From Telluria antibiotica (GTDB lineage: Bacteria; Pseudomonadota; Gammaproteobacteria; Burkholderiales; Burkholderiaceae_D), in the NCBI RefSeq assembly GCF_011682055.1, contig NZ_JAAQOM010000017.1:85926-149925 (forward strand): a stretch of 64,000 bases of DNA. Reading direction: 5' to 3'. Positions 17,457-28,900 of the stretch are shown here, piece by piece (the stretch's first letter is position 1; each line of letters opens with the position of its first letter). The translations under genes were made by a program, and so were the position numbers. Below the pieces are notes generated by a model. It was not told where the DNA came from. It searched no databases and saw nothing but the letters and a program-made list of their open reading frames with translations.

Positions 17457-17969
17457 ATGAAACGATTCCTGATTGCGCTGGGCATGCTCGCCGCGTTCGG
17501 CGGCGCGCTTGCGGCGGAGCAGGCGACGCCGAGCGGCCGTGGTGCCGTCGTGACGCCGACCCGCAACATCCTCATCTTCACCAAGCTGGAAAACGAGTGG
17601 CAGGACGCCATCCGGCGCCATGACGCGCAGGCGATCCGGCGCTACGTCACGGACGATTTCGAGATCCGCGCGAGCCCCGTCCCCGGCGTGCCGACCGCGC
17701 TCGCAGATGCGCTGGACCAGTGGGGCCGCGCGCCGGCCACGCAATCGTCGATCGGCCAGATGGCGGTGCACGAGTACGGCGACCTGATGCTGGTGAGCTT
17801 CAAGTGGACGCTCGCCGATGGCCCGTCGTACTTCGTCGTCGACGCATGGAAGCGCGTCGGCACCGAGTGGAAGGCGGCCGTGCGCTACGCCGCGCCCGTG
17901 GACGAGAACGCCCCCATCGTGCCGGGCGCCGTCATGCCCAGCGCACAGTCGGTGCGCAAGAAGCCTTGA
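17457..17969 (+). CDS. Exported NTF2/SnoaL-like protein
   Basis: A 170-residue protein with a signal peptide (MKRFLIALGMLAAFGGALAA) and a DUF4440/NTF2-like domain: FTKLENEWQDAIRRHDAQAI, then RYVTDDFEIRAS, and the late strands GDLMLVSFKWTLADG and FVVDAWKRVGTEWKAAVRY. No strong ribosome site is visible between the preceding terminator and the ATG. A GTG at 17397 is in frame but would read through the terminator stem. It lies five bases upstream of the LifO-like gene and likely forms an operon with it and dsbC. Confidence 0.75.
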   Translation: MKRFLIALGMLAAFGGALAAEQATPSGRGAVVTPTRNILIFTKLENEWQDAIRRHDAQAIRRYVTDDFEIRASPVPGVPTALADALDQWGRAPATQSSIGQMAVHEYGDLMLVSFKWTLADGPSYFVVDAWKRVGTEWKAAVRYAAPVDENAPIVPGAVMPSAQSVRKKP

Positions 17970-17974
17970 ACGGC

Positions 17975-18706
17975 ATGGCATCGCTGTTCGACAGCAAGGC
18001 GGCGATCGGCCTGGCGTGCGTCGTCGCGGTGGCGGTCGGCGCCGGGTCGGTCGCGTGGCTGCGCGGCGAGGGCACCGCCCCCGCCGCGGCGCCCACCGCA
18101 CCGCGGGCCGGTTGGGACGGCCCGGTTGGCCCTGGCGTCGTTGCCACGCCGGCGGTGGCCTCGCTGGACGGCCCTCCGCTGACGGATGCCGCGGGTAATC
18201 TGCGCATCGATCCGGCCTTGCACACGCTGTTCGACGGCTACCTGGCGAAGCCCGGCGGCGCCGCGACCTTGCACGCCTACCTGGACCAGCGACTCGCACC
18301 GCCCGCGCGCAAACAGGCTGCCGACCTCGTCGACGCATACGTGCGCTACCTGCAGGCCGACGACGCGATGCGCGCGCGCGTGCGCACGACGCGTCCCGAC
18401 CCGTCCGGCCTGAGCGAGCAGCAGCTGACGGACTTGCTGGCCTGGCAGCAGGACCGCGAGCAACTGCGGGCCCGCATGCTGGGCGCGGCCGTGGCGCAGG
18501 CGTGGTTCGGCGCCGACGATGCCGATTGCCGGATCGCGCTGGAAGACTGGCGCAAGATGCGCGCGGCAGTGGACAGCGAGGACGTGGATTCGAACGAGTT
18601 GCGCGCGCGCCGCAGGCACGGCGCCGTGCTGGAGCAGGGCCGTAACGAGCGCGCGCAGGCCTGTGCGCGCCGCCTGCTCGCTGGACATTCTGGGGAGAGA
18701 CAATGA
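17975..18706 (+). CDS. Short lipase-chaperone (LifO)-like protein
   Basis: A 243-residue protein with an N-terminal membrane anchor (IGLACVVAVAVGAGSVAWL) followed by a Pro/Ala linker, as in the Lif family of lipase-specific foldases. SLDGPPLTDAAGNLRIDPAL, LFDGYLAKPGG and RARMLGAAVAQAWFG match the conserved N-terminal and central Lif segments. Typical Lif proteins are about 340 residues; this one lacks the C-terminal helical arm that closes around the lipase. No lipase gene lies nearby. Its stop overlaps the dsbC start (ATGA), coupling a foldase-like protein to a disulfide isomerase. The family call is moderate. Confidence 0.6.
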   Translation: MASLFDSKAAIGLACVVAVAVGAGSVAWLRGEGTAPAAAPTAPRAGWDGPVGPGVVATPAVASLDGPPLTDAAGNLRIDPALHTLFDGYLAKPGGAATLHAYLDQRLAPPARKQAADLVDAYVRYLQADDAMRARVRTTRPDPSGLSEQQLTDLLAWQQDREQLRARMLGAAVAQAWFGADDADCRIALEDWRKMRAAVDSEDVDSNELRARRRHGAVLEQGRNERAQACARRLLAGHSGERQ

Positions 18707-19419
18707 AGCATATGTTGGCGCTGGCCGCCGCGTTGGTCGCAACCACGTGGGCGCAGGCGGAAACGCCGGACGAGGCGCGCGTGCACAAGCTGGTGGAACC
18801 GCGCATGGGCAGCAACGTGAAGGTCGACGCCGTGACCAAGACCGGCTACGGCGGCTTGTACGAAGTGCGTTCTGGTGCCGACATCTTTTACACGGATGCC
18901 GGTGCGCGCTACATGTTCGTCGGGAAGATCGTCGACCTGACGACCTTGCAGGACCTCACGCGCGCGCGCGCGGACGAGCTGGCCGCGATCCGCTTTGCCG
19001 ACCTGCCGCTGGACATGGCGATCAGGACCGTCAAGGGCAACGGCCAGCGCGTGATGGCCGTGTTCGAGGATCCGAACTGCCCCTACTGCCGCAAGCTGCA
19101 CCAGACCTTGGGCCAGATCGACAACGTGACCGTCTACACGTTCCTGCTGAATATCCTGTCGGACGATTCGGCCGCCAAGTCGAAGAACATCTGGTGCGCG
19201 CCCGACCGCTCGCTCGCGTGGCAGCAGTGGATGACGGAAGCGAAGCCGGCGCCGGGCGCGCCGGCCGCTTGCCCCACGCCGAACGAGCAGGTGCTGGCGC
19301 TGGGCCGCAAGCTGCACGTGCAGGGCACGCCGACGATCTATTTCGCCGACGGTTCGCGCAGCGGCAGCGGCTTCGACGCGGCGACCCTCGAAGCGCGCCT
19401 GCGCCACGCGGCCCGCTGA
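18703..19419 (+). CDS. dsbC: Periplasmic thiol:disulfide interchange protein DsbC
   Basis: A 238-residue protein-disulfide isomerase. It has a signal peptide (cleavage near WAQA, residue 19), an N-terminal cystatin-like dimerisation domain (about 25-85: VKVDAVTKTGYGGLYEVRSG), and a thioredoxin-fold domain with the CPYC active site in FEDPNCPYCRKLH and the cis-Pro segment VQGTPTIYF. The structural cysteine pair of DsbC is also present (IWCAP and AACPTP). It reshuffles wrong disulfides in exported proteins and is kept reduced by DsbD, which is not in this window. It is translationally coupled to the LifO-like gene. Confidence 0.93.
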   Translation: MKHMLALAAALVATTWAQAETPDEARVHKLVEPRMGSNVKVDAVTKTGYGGLYEVRSGADIFYTDAGARYMFVGKIVDLTTLQDLTRARADELAAIRFADLPLDMAIRTVKGNGQRVMAVFEDPNCPYCRKLHQTLGQIDNVTVYTFLLNILSDDSAAKSKNIWCAPDRSLAWQQWMTEAKPAPGAPAACPTPNEQVLALGRKLHVQGTPTIYFADGSRSGSGFDAATLEARLRHAAR

Positions 19420-19423
19420 AACG

Positions 19424-19449
19424 ACAAATGCGCCCGCGGGCGCATTTGT
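19424..19449. terminator. Bidirectional terminator between dsbC and parC
   Basis: The perfect inverted repeat ACAAATGCGCCC / GGGCGCATTTGT with a 2-base loop lies between two convergent genes and can serve both. Confidence 0.75.
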
Positions 19450-19478
19450 TCAGGTCATTCAGGTCACGACGAAGGCGC

Positions 19479-21818
<2,340 letters not shown>

Positions 21819-21850
21819 GATCTTTAATGTTCGATTCTATCGAGGCTGCA

Positions 21851-21917
21851 CGCGTGGGCTCGGGGAGCCCACCCTACGTTGCATGCGATTGTAGGGTGGG
21901 CGCCCTGTGCCCACGCG
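21851..21917. repeat. Palindromic intergenic repeat, copies 2-3 (inverted pair) between parE and parC
   Basis: CGCGTGGGCTCGGGGAGCCC followed by ACCCTACG (21851-21878), and GTAGGGTGGGCGCCCTGTGC followed by CCACGCG (21891-21917), face each other around a 12-base spacer. Each unit is itself a GTGGGC/GCCCAC hairpin, and the two can also pair with each other. Confidence 0.85.
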
Positions 21918-21928
21918 CTACGTGCGTA

Positions 21929-23929
21929 TCAGATATCCGCTTCCGTCTCGTTCCCGTGCTCTTCCAGCCACGCCCGACGAGCGGCGGCTTCGCCTTTACC
22001 CATCAGCATGTTGAAGCGCGCCGACGATTCGGCCAGGCCGTAGTCGCCGAGCGCCACCGGCAGCAGGCGGCGCGTGTCCGGGTTCATCGTCGTTTCCCAC
22101 AGCTGCTCGGCGTTCATCTCGCCCAGGCCCTTGAAGCGGGAAATGCTCCACACGCCTTCCTTGAGGCCTTCTTTCTTCAGCTTGTCCTCGATGGCGAGCA
22201 GTTCGCCGTCGTCCAGCGCGTACAGCTTCTGGATCGGCTTCTTGCCGCGCGCCGGCACGTCGACGCGGTACAGCGGCGGGCGCGCGACGCACACGTGGCC
22301 GTTCCTGAAGAGGGCGGGGAAGTGCTTGAAGAAGAGCGTGAGCAGCAGGACCTGGATGTGCGAGCCGTCCACGTCCGCATCGGAGAGGATGCAGATCTTC
22401 CCGTAGCGCAGGCTCGACAGGTCCGGATTGTCGTCCGGGCCGTGCGGGTCGACGCCGATCGCCACCGCAATATCGTGGATCTCGTTGTTGGCGAACAGGC
22501 GGTCGCGGTCCGTTTCCCACGTGTTGAGGACCTTGCCGCGCAGCGGCAGGATGGCCTGGAATTCCTTGTCGCGGCCCATCTTCGCGGAGCCGCCCGCCGA
22601 GTCGCCCTCGACGAGGAACAGTTCGTTGCGCGTGATGTCCGTCGATTCGCAGTCGGTCAGCTTGCCCGGCAGGACGGCCACGCCCGACGACTTCTTCTTT
22701 TCGACTTTTTGCAGCGAGCGCAGGCGCGACTGCGCCTGCTTGATGACGAGTTCCGCCAGCTTGCGGCCGTATTCGACGTGCTGGTTCAGCCACAGTTCGA
22801 GCGGCGGCTTGGTGAACGTCGACACGAGTTTCACGGCGTCGCGCGAGTTCAGGCGTTCCTTCGTCTGGCCCTGGAATTGCGGGTCGAGCACCTTCGCGGA
22901 CAGCACGAACGAGACGCGCGCGAACACGTCTTCCGGCAGCAGCTTGACGCCCTTCGGCAGCAGCGAATGCATCTCGACGAAGCCCTTCACGGCGCCGAAC
23001 AGGCCGTCGCGCAGGCCGGATTCGTGCGTGCCGCCGCTCGGCGTGGGGATCAGGTTGACGTACGATTCGCGCACGACGGCGCCTTCTTCCGTCCACGCGA
23101 CGACCCACGCCGCGCCTTCGCCTTCCGCGAAACCTTCGTCGCCCGCGGCCGCGTATTGCGCGCCTTCGAACAGCGGGATCAGCGTCTGGCCGCCGCCGGC
23201 CGTCTGCGCCAGCGCTTCCGTCAGATAGCCGCGCAGGCCTTCGTCGTAGCGCCAGGTCTGCTTGTCGCCCGTCTTCGCATTGGTCAAGGTGACGGTGACA
23301 CCAGGCAGCAGCACGGCCTTCGAGCGCAGCAGGCGCTGCAGCTCGCTCATCGGGATGTTCGGCGAATCGAAGTATTTACCGTCCGGCCAGGCGGTGACGC
23401 GCGTGCCGTTCTTCTTGCCGCCGCGCTCGAATGGTTCCGACGTCAGCGGCTCGATCACGTCGCCGTCGGCGAACACGAGCTTGTGCATGCCGTTGCCGTC
23501 GTCGTCCTTGCGCCACACGGTGATCTCGAGACGCTTGGACAGCGCGTTCGTGACGGACACGCCCACGCCGTGCAGGCCGCCCGAGAACGCGTACGCGCCG
23601 CCGGAACCCTTGTCGAACTTGCCGCCCGCGTGCAGGCGCGTGAACACGATCTCGACCGTGGACACGCCTTCTTCCGGATGCAGGCCGACGGGAATGCCGC
23701 GGCCGTCGTCCTCGACGGTGATGGAGCCGTCCGCGTTCATCGTCACGTCGATGTTCTTGCAGTAGCCGCCCAGCGCCTCGTCCGAGGCGTTGTCGATCAC
23801 TTCCTGGATGATGTGCAGCGGATTCTCGGTGCGGGTGTACATGCCCGGACGCTGCTTGACGGGCTCCAGTCCTTTCAGGACGCGGATGGATGATTCGCTG
23901 TAATCGGGTGCGGGTTTCTTGGTGGCCAT
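21929..23929 (-). CDS. parE: DNA topoisomerase IV subunit B
   Basis: A 666-residue ATPase subunit. The GHKL nucleotide-binding region shows EVIDNASDEALGG, EDDGRGIPVG and a GGLHGVGVSVTNALS lid. The Toprim domain has LVEGDSAGGSA, PLRGKVLNTW and the ILSDADVDGSHI metal site. Length is normal for ParE of beta/gammaproteobacteria, well short of GyrB. It precedes parC on the same strand, separated by the inverted repeat pair, and probably forms a two-gene operon. The upstream 285-base gap contains a LexA-like box. Confidence 0.96.
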   Translation of the reverse strand: MATKKPAPDYSESSIRVLKGLEPVKQRPGMYTRTENPLHIIQEVIDNASDEALGGYCKNIDVTMNADGSITVEDDGRGIPVGLHPEEGVSTVEIVFTRLHAGGKFDKGSGGAYAFSGGLHGVGVSVTNALSKRLEITVWRKDDDGNGMHKLVFADGDVIEPLTSEPFERGGKKNGTRVTAWPDGKYFDSPNIPMSELQRLLRSKAVLLPGVTVTLTNAKTGDKQTWRYDEGLRGYLTEALAQTAGGGQTLIPLFEGAQYAAAGDEGFAEGEGAAWVVAWTEEGAVVRESYVNLIPTPSGGTHESGLRDGLFGAVKGFVEMHSLLPKGVKLLPEDVFARVSFVLSAKVLDPQFQGQTKERLNSRDAVKLVSTFTKPPLELWLNQHVEYGRKLAELVIKQAQSRLRSLQKVEKKKSSGVAVLPGKLTDCESTDITRNELFLVEGDSAGGSAKMGRDKEFQAILPLRGKVLNTWETDRDRLFANNEIHDIAVAIGVDPHGPDDNPDLSSLRYGKICILSDADVDGSHIQVLLLTLFFKHFPALFRNGHVCVARPPLYRVDVPARGKKPIQKLYALDDGELLAIEDKLKKEGLKEGVWSISRFKGLGEMNAEQLWETTMNPDTRRLLPVALGDYGLAESSARFNMLMGKGEAAARRAWLEEHGNETEADI

Positions 23930-24049
23930 GCTTGATCTTCAATCATTCGAATGCTGCGCATTCTATCTTGTCGGGCGGCAAATAAGCGAAGCGGGCCGCG
24001 CGAGACGTTATTGTTTTGGGAGGCGGAATACGATGTGCGGGCAAAACAA

Positions 24050-24065
24050 CTGTATGGAAATACAG
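24050..24065. promoter_or_regulatory. LexA-like (SOS) box
   Basis: CTGTATGGAAATACAG has the CTGT-N8-ACAG form with the AT-rich flanks typical of LexA operators. It lies 121 bases upstream of the parE start (minus strand) and 148 bases upstream of the amidotransferase start (plus strand), so the regulated gene is ambiguous. A near-identical site is at 63252. Confidence 0.55.
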
Positions 24066-24213
24066 TATTCTTGCCTGCCAAGCGCAAGTTTGCAAGCACT
24101 CGTTGCGTGGATTGCTCAGTCGGCGGCATCCCGGCATCCTGGTGTTCATTACTAAAACGATATTTTTTACAAATCCGAATCGTGCGCGACCGGCGCAAGG
24201 ATATATTGAGATC

Positions 24214-25203
24214 ATGGCTCAGGACAATGACAAGCACGCTGACAAGCCAAGCGAACCCGACCCGCTGCAGGACGGCCCGTCGGGTTCGCCGCGCGTGCCT
24301 GACCGTCGTACTGGGAGCCGCGCGTCGCGCTACCTGCGCACGGACGACACCCCGCTGAGCCTGGCCGGCCGCGTGCTGCGTTCGCGCTGGCGCGCCCTGA
24401 GCGATAAATTCAATCGCGACTTCATGCGGCGCACGCTGCGCATCGGCGTGTCTGCCCGCATCTTTCACCCGGAACCGGGCGCACTGGGCTTACGCAGCAA
24501 GAACCTGCAATATCTCGAGGAATCGATCGCGCAATGGGTGATGTCGCGCGACGTGCTCGTGTTCATGGTGCCGACCGTCAACACGAACGGGCTGCTCCAC
24601 CCCAGCAACATCACGATGCGTCATTATGCGCGCCACCTGGACGGCCTCGTGCTGCAGGGCGGGGCGGACGTGTCGCCGATGACGTATTCCGAGGAGCCCA
24701 CGCGGCCGGAGTGGAGCGGCGACCGCGCGCGCGACGTGTACGAGCTGGAACTGCTGCACGAATTCGTCGACGCCGGCAAGCCCGTGCTGGGCATCTGCCG
24801 CGGCTGCCAGCTGATCAACGTCGCGTTCGGCGGCACCCTCCACCAGGACGTGGCCACGGACGTGCCCGGCGCCCAGCCGCACGTGCACGACCTGTACGAT
24901 GCGCACCGCCACGCCATCGTGTTCCCGCAGGGCTCGTCATTGCGCAAGATGTTCCCCAGGCACGAGCGCGCCGTCGTGAACTCGATCCACCACCAAGCCG
25001 TCAAGGACCTCGGGCGCGACATCCACGTGGAAGCGATGTCGGAGCCCGACGGCATCGTCGAGGCCATCCGCTACCAGCGCGCGCCGTTCGTGATGGGCCT
25101 GCAATGGCATCCGGAATTCCACCGCGCCAAGGGCGGCGACCTTCTCGACTGTACGCCAGTGCTCGATGAATTCCTGCGCGCGGCGCGTGAAACACGCCTC
25201 TGA
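24214..25203 (+). CDS. Class I glutamine amidotransferase-like hydrolase (PuuD family)
   Basis: A 329-residue protein. Residues 1 to about 75 form a charged extension not found in the family core. From RTLRIGVSARIFHPE on it follows the gamma-glutamyl-GABA hydrolase type: the nucleophile Cys195 is in LGICRGCQLINVAFGG, and the His/Glu pair is in GLQWHPEFH. PuuD enzymes release GABA from gamma-glutamyl-GABA in putrescine catabolism; no other puu gene is present, so the substrate is inferred by family only. The start ATG has AAGGATAT some 15 bases upstream, a weak site. The stop is 20 bases from the IS5 remnant, and the C-terminus appears intact. Confidence 0.83.
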   Translation: MAQDNDKHADKPSEPDPLQDGPSGSPRVPDRRTGSRASRYLRTDDTPLSLAGRVLRSRWRALSDKFNRDFMRRTLRIGVSARIFHPEPGALGLRSKNLQYLEESIAQWVMSRDVLVFMVPTVNTNGLLHPSNITMRHYARHLDGLVLQGGADVSPMTYSEEPTRPEWSGDRARDVYELELLHEFVDAGKPVLGICRGCQLINVAFGGTLHQDVATDVPGAQPHVHDLYDAHRHAIVFPQGSSLRKMFPRHERAVVNSIHHQAVKDLGRDIHVEAMSEPDGIVEAIRYQRAPFVMGLQWHPEFHRAKGGDLLDCTPVLDEFLRAARETRL

Positions 25204-25223
25204 TTTTCGCTTGTCGCTTTCTT

Positions 25224-25869
25224 GGGCACCTCGAATAACTGGAGGTTTTGCGCGGCCGGGCTGAAGAATTGAGCGTGGTCGTACTTTTTGGGGCCAAAGA
25301 TCGGCAAACCATGGGGCTGTTGCGCCGCCCAATGGCCTGCGTCGGCCCATTGGGCGCACCTCGGGCGTCAGAACGCCTCGATCCGCGCCTCCCTCAGGTG
25401 GCGCAGCCGCCTGAGGTTGCAGGCCGCCGCCTTCCGGTTCAAATGCAAGGTCGCGCGCCAAACCGATGCCGCGCAACGCCTTGCCACCCATCTCGGCCAG
25501 CCGGGCAAGGCTGGCATTGGCGACATCCGGCACATCCTCGGCATGATTGGTGTCGTGCTCGCTCGCCGTGCTGCCCCTGAGCTTGCGGATCAGCTTGTAG
25601 CGCTTGTCCGTATTGGCCGACAGCTCGTAGCCGAAACAGGACTGCCATGCTTCCTGGTCCAGCGCGCCTCGATGTCCTTTTGGCTCCGTTTTGACGGCGA
25701 CCGGTCGGCCGGCATGGCGTTGTCCTCGACGATGGACTTTTCTTCCTTGTTCAGGGACTGCTTGGGTACCTGGACGATGCTCGCGTCGATGATCTGGCCG
25801 CCAGCGCCACGTCGTCAGCAATGTTTCGGAAGCGGCATCATGCAACCGCCGAGGTTTTTCGAGGTTCCC
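25224..25869 (-). mobile_element. Decayed IS5-family insertion sequence
   Basis: The two ends are imperfect inverted repeats: GGGCACCTCGAATAACT (from 25224, plus strand) and GGGAACCTCGAAAAAC (from 25869, minus strand). The 646-base span is about half the usual 1.2 kb of IS5-group elements. The transposase inside lacks its N-terminal half and a central block and is frameshifted. No clear target duplication remains. The element fills most of the gap between the amidotransferase and the diguanylate cyclase genes. Confidence 0.8.
25368..25808 (-). pseudogene. IS5-family transposase remnant
   Basis: On the minus strand one frame reads GGQIIDASIVQVPKQSLNKE and on through the DNAMPADRSPSKRSQKDIEAR region. 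The next frame continues with CFGYELSANTDKRYKLIRKL and STASEHDTNH. It jumps by deletion to LAEMGGKALRGIGLAR, and a third frame ends in NLRRLRHLREARIEAF and a stop at 25368-25370. These are the standard C-terminal DDE-transposase blocks of the IS5 group. At least two frameshifts and one internal deletion make it non-functional. Confidence 0.85.
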
Positions 25870-25966
25870 ATTCATGCCCCTTCCGGCCACGCCCGCCGAT
25901 CCTGGGGTATCAGCACTCAGGGAAAGCAAATCATTACGGTATACTTATGGTTCTTAAAGGAAATTA

Positions 25967-28900
25967 ATGTTGCCTGTTGCATTGCTTTATCGTCATATCA
26001 GCGTTGTCTTGGCCGTCATCGTGCTGACGGCACTGGTGCTGTTCGCTCCGGCTAGCCGGGCTGCGGACGCGCAAGAGCCTTGGACTGACATGGCCTATCC
26101 CTCGTTCCGTCACCAGGCCGATACAGCCTTCGCCTTCGGCACCGCCTTCGCTCAAGACCACGCCGGATTTATCTGGATGGGTACCCAGACCGGGCTGGTG
26201 CGCTGGGACGGCGTGCGCGCGCGCCGCTACAGGGCAGACGCCAATAAGCCCGGTTTCCTGCCCAACGGTTATATCCAGGCCATGTTGGTGGACCGTGAGG
26301 GGCGTCTGTGGGTCGGCACCAGCGCCGGCGGGTTGGCCCGTTACGATCCCGGGCGCGATGCGTTCGTCACGATAGGCACCGGTCCCCAAGGATTGAGCAA
26401 CGCGCGCGTGTCGGCGCTGGCCGAGGATGGCGATGGCGGCATCTGGGTTGGCACGGGAGGAGGGCTGGAACGTATAGGCGCCGACGGCCGTGTGTACGCC
26501 GCCGCCAGCGGCGCCCCGCAGGTCGCCGCCGCCTCGCTGCCGCAGGGCGGCGTCGACGCGCTGCTGCGCGATGCGGCGGGGGGGCTGTGGATCGGCACCC
26601 GGGGTGGCCTGTACCACCGTGCCAACGACCGCTCGCCGCTGAAGGTGGTGCCGCTGGCCGCGCCGGGCCAGTCGGAACCCGCCGTCATTTTGCTGCGCCA
26701 GGACAGCGCCGGGCACATCTGGGTCGGTACCCGCGACAGGGGCGCGTTCTCGCTCGACGCGGACGCGCACCCGCATCGGGTGGTGGCGCGCGATGGCAGT
26801 CTGGCCCTGCAGGTTGGGCGAATCTTCGCCATGGTCGAGAAGTCGCCAGGCATCCTATGGTTCGGGATCGAAGGCGGCGGCATCCTGGAGCTCGATCTGG
26901 CGCATGGACGGACCCGTCGCATCCTCCACCGAGCCGACGTCACCGACAGCTTGTACGATGATGAGGTGCAGGCATTGTTCCGCGCGCGGGGCGGGCAGAT
27001 ATTCGTCGCTACGATACAGGCCATGAGCGTACACGACGTGGTCCCGCAAGGATTCCTTACGATCCGCACCATCGGTCCCGACGGTGCGAAAATGAACGCA
27101 CACCAGCTGCTGGTGCGGCCCGACGGGCGGGTGTGGATGGGCACGGTCGGCGGTGTCATCCGCGTCATCGATCCGTTGCGCGGCGAGGTCGGCGTAATCC
27201 ATCCACGGGCCGATGCCACCGGCGGCGGTCTACCCGGAGGCCGGGTGCTGGCGCTGCTGAACGGTCCCGGCAACAGTGTCTTCATCGGCACTCAGCAAGG
27301 GCTATTCCGCAGCGACGACGACGGTCGTCATGTGCGACGTGTCGCCGTGCCTACGCGTCCCGCTACCGCCGCGGTCTGGGCGCTCGGCTACCGCGACGGC
27401 GTTCTGTGGGTGGGCGGCCTCGACGGTGTGTGGCGACTGTCGCTGGGTCGCGGTGGCGACCTCACGGTGCTGCGCCACGAAGAAGCGTCACTGGGCGACG
27501 CGCGCGTGGCGCAGATCCTGCCGCTGCCCGATGGCTCGGCATGGCTAGGCACGCGCGCCGGCCTGGCCCGCCTGCCGGCAGGCGGGCCGGTCGAACTGTT
27601 GCCCACCGACGCCGCCGACGCCACCCGCGTGCCCCCCGGCTTCGTCTCCTCGCTCGCGCTGGATCGCCAGGACAGGCTGTGGCTCGCGACGTATGGCAAC
27701 GGCGTCGCCGTGCTCGAACGCACCGACAGGGCCGGGCGCCGCTGGTTCCGCCGCATCGGCATGGCCGAGGGACTACCCGACAGCGGCGTCAACAAGATGG
27801 TGTCCGGCCGCGACGGGGCCATTTGGCTCAGCACCGACAATGGCCTGGCGCGCATCGACCCGGCCACGCTGGCGGTGCGCAAGTTGGGCGAGGCCGAGGG
27901 CGTGCACATCCCGACTTATTGGGGAGACTCGGGGGCGCTGGCGGCCAACGGCGATATCCTGTTTGGGGCTCCGACCGGCCTCACCGTCGTGCGGCCGGGG
28001 AGCCTGCGTCAGCGCCACGACAACGCGCCGGTCGCCGTCACCCGCATCGTGCTGGGTGAGCGCAAGCTGCCCGCAGCCCCCTTCAACCTGGGCGCGAAGG
28101 CGTCGGCGATCCTGACGATCGCCCCGGACGACCGCGAACGCGGCTTCTCGCTGGAATACACCGCGCTCGATTTCGCCGCTCCCGGCAGCAAGCGCTACAG
28201 TTACCGTCTGGCCGGCTTCGATCGCGACTGGATAGACGCCGACCACGTCTTGCGCCGGGTCAGTTACAACAACCTTCCGCCGGGCGACTACACGCTGCAG
28301 CTGCGCAGCAGCGAACCCGACGGCGGCGCGCCGGTCCAGCTCGACGTGCCGGTGCGTGCCCTGCCCATGTGGTACCAGCAGGGGTGGGTGCCCGCGCTGG
28401 CGGCGTTGGCCTTGGCGGCGCTGTTTGCCGGCCTGATGCAGGCGCGGACCTCGCTGCTGCGCCGACGCCAGCGCGAACTGGAAGCCATGGTGGCGGAACG
28501 CACCTCTGAACTGCGCGCCACTCAGGCGCGCCTGGAAACCATGGCCTACGGCGATGCGCTTACCGGGCTACCCAACCGCAGGCTGTTCGCCGACGAGATC
28601 CGGCGCATGGCCGCCCAGGTCCAGCGCGACGGCGTGCCGTTCACGCTGTTGCTGATCGACCTGGATCACTTCAAGCACGTCAACGACACCCTCGGCCACG
28701 ACGCCGGCGACGCGCTGTTGGTCGAGGCGGCCGAGCGGTTGCGCCACGCGGTGCGCGAGGCGGACCGCGTGGCGCGCCTGGGCGGCGACGAATTCGCGGT
28801 GCTGCTGGCGCCGGGCAGCGACGCCGCCATCAGTGGCCAGATCTGCCAGCGTATCGTCGGCAGCATGGCGCGTCCCATCCAGTACGGCGCGGTCGAGATG

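Noticed and set aside
24214..25203. Possible truncation of the PuuD-like gene by the adjacent IS remnant
   Set aside because: The frame ends 20 bases before the IS end, after a normal family C-terminus, so the gene looks intact.
24937..25929. 330-codon minus-strand frame
   Set aside because: It fuses fragments of the decayed IS5 transposase to antisense of the PuuD-like gene; not a real protein.
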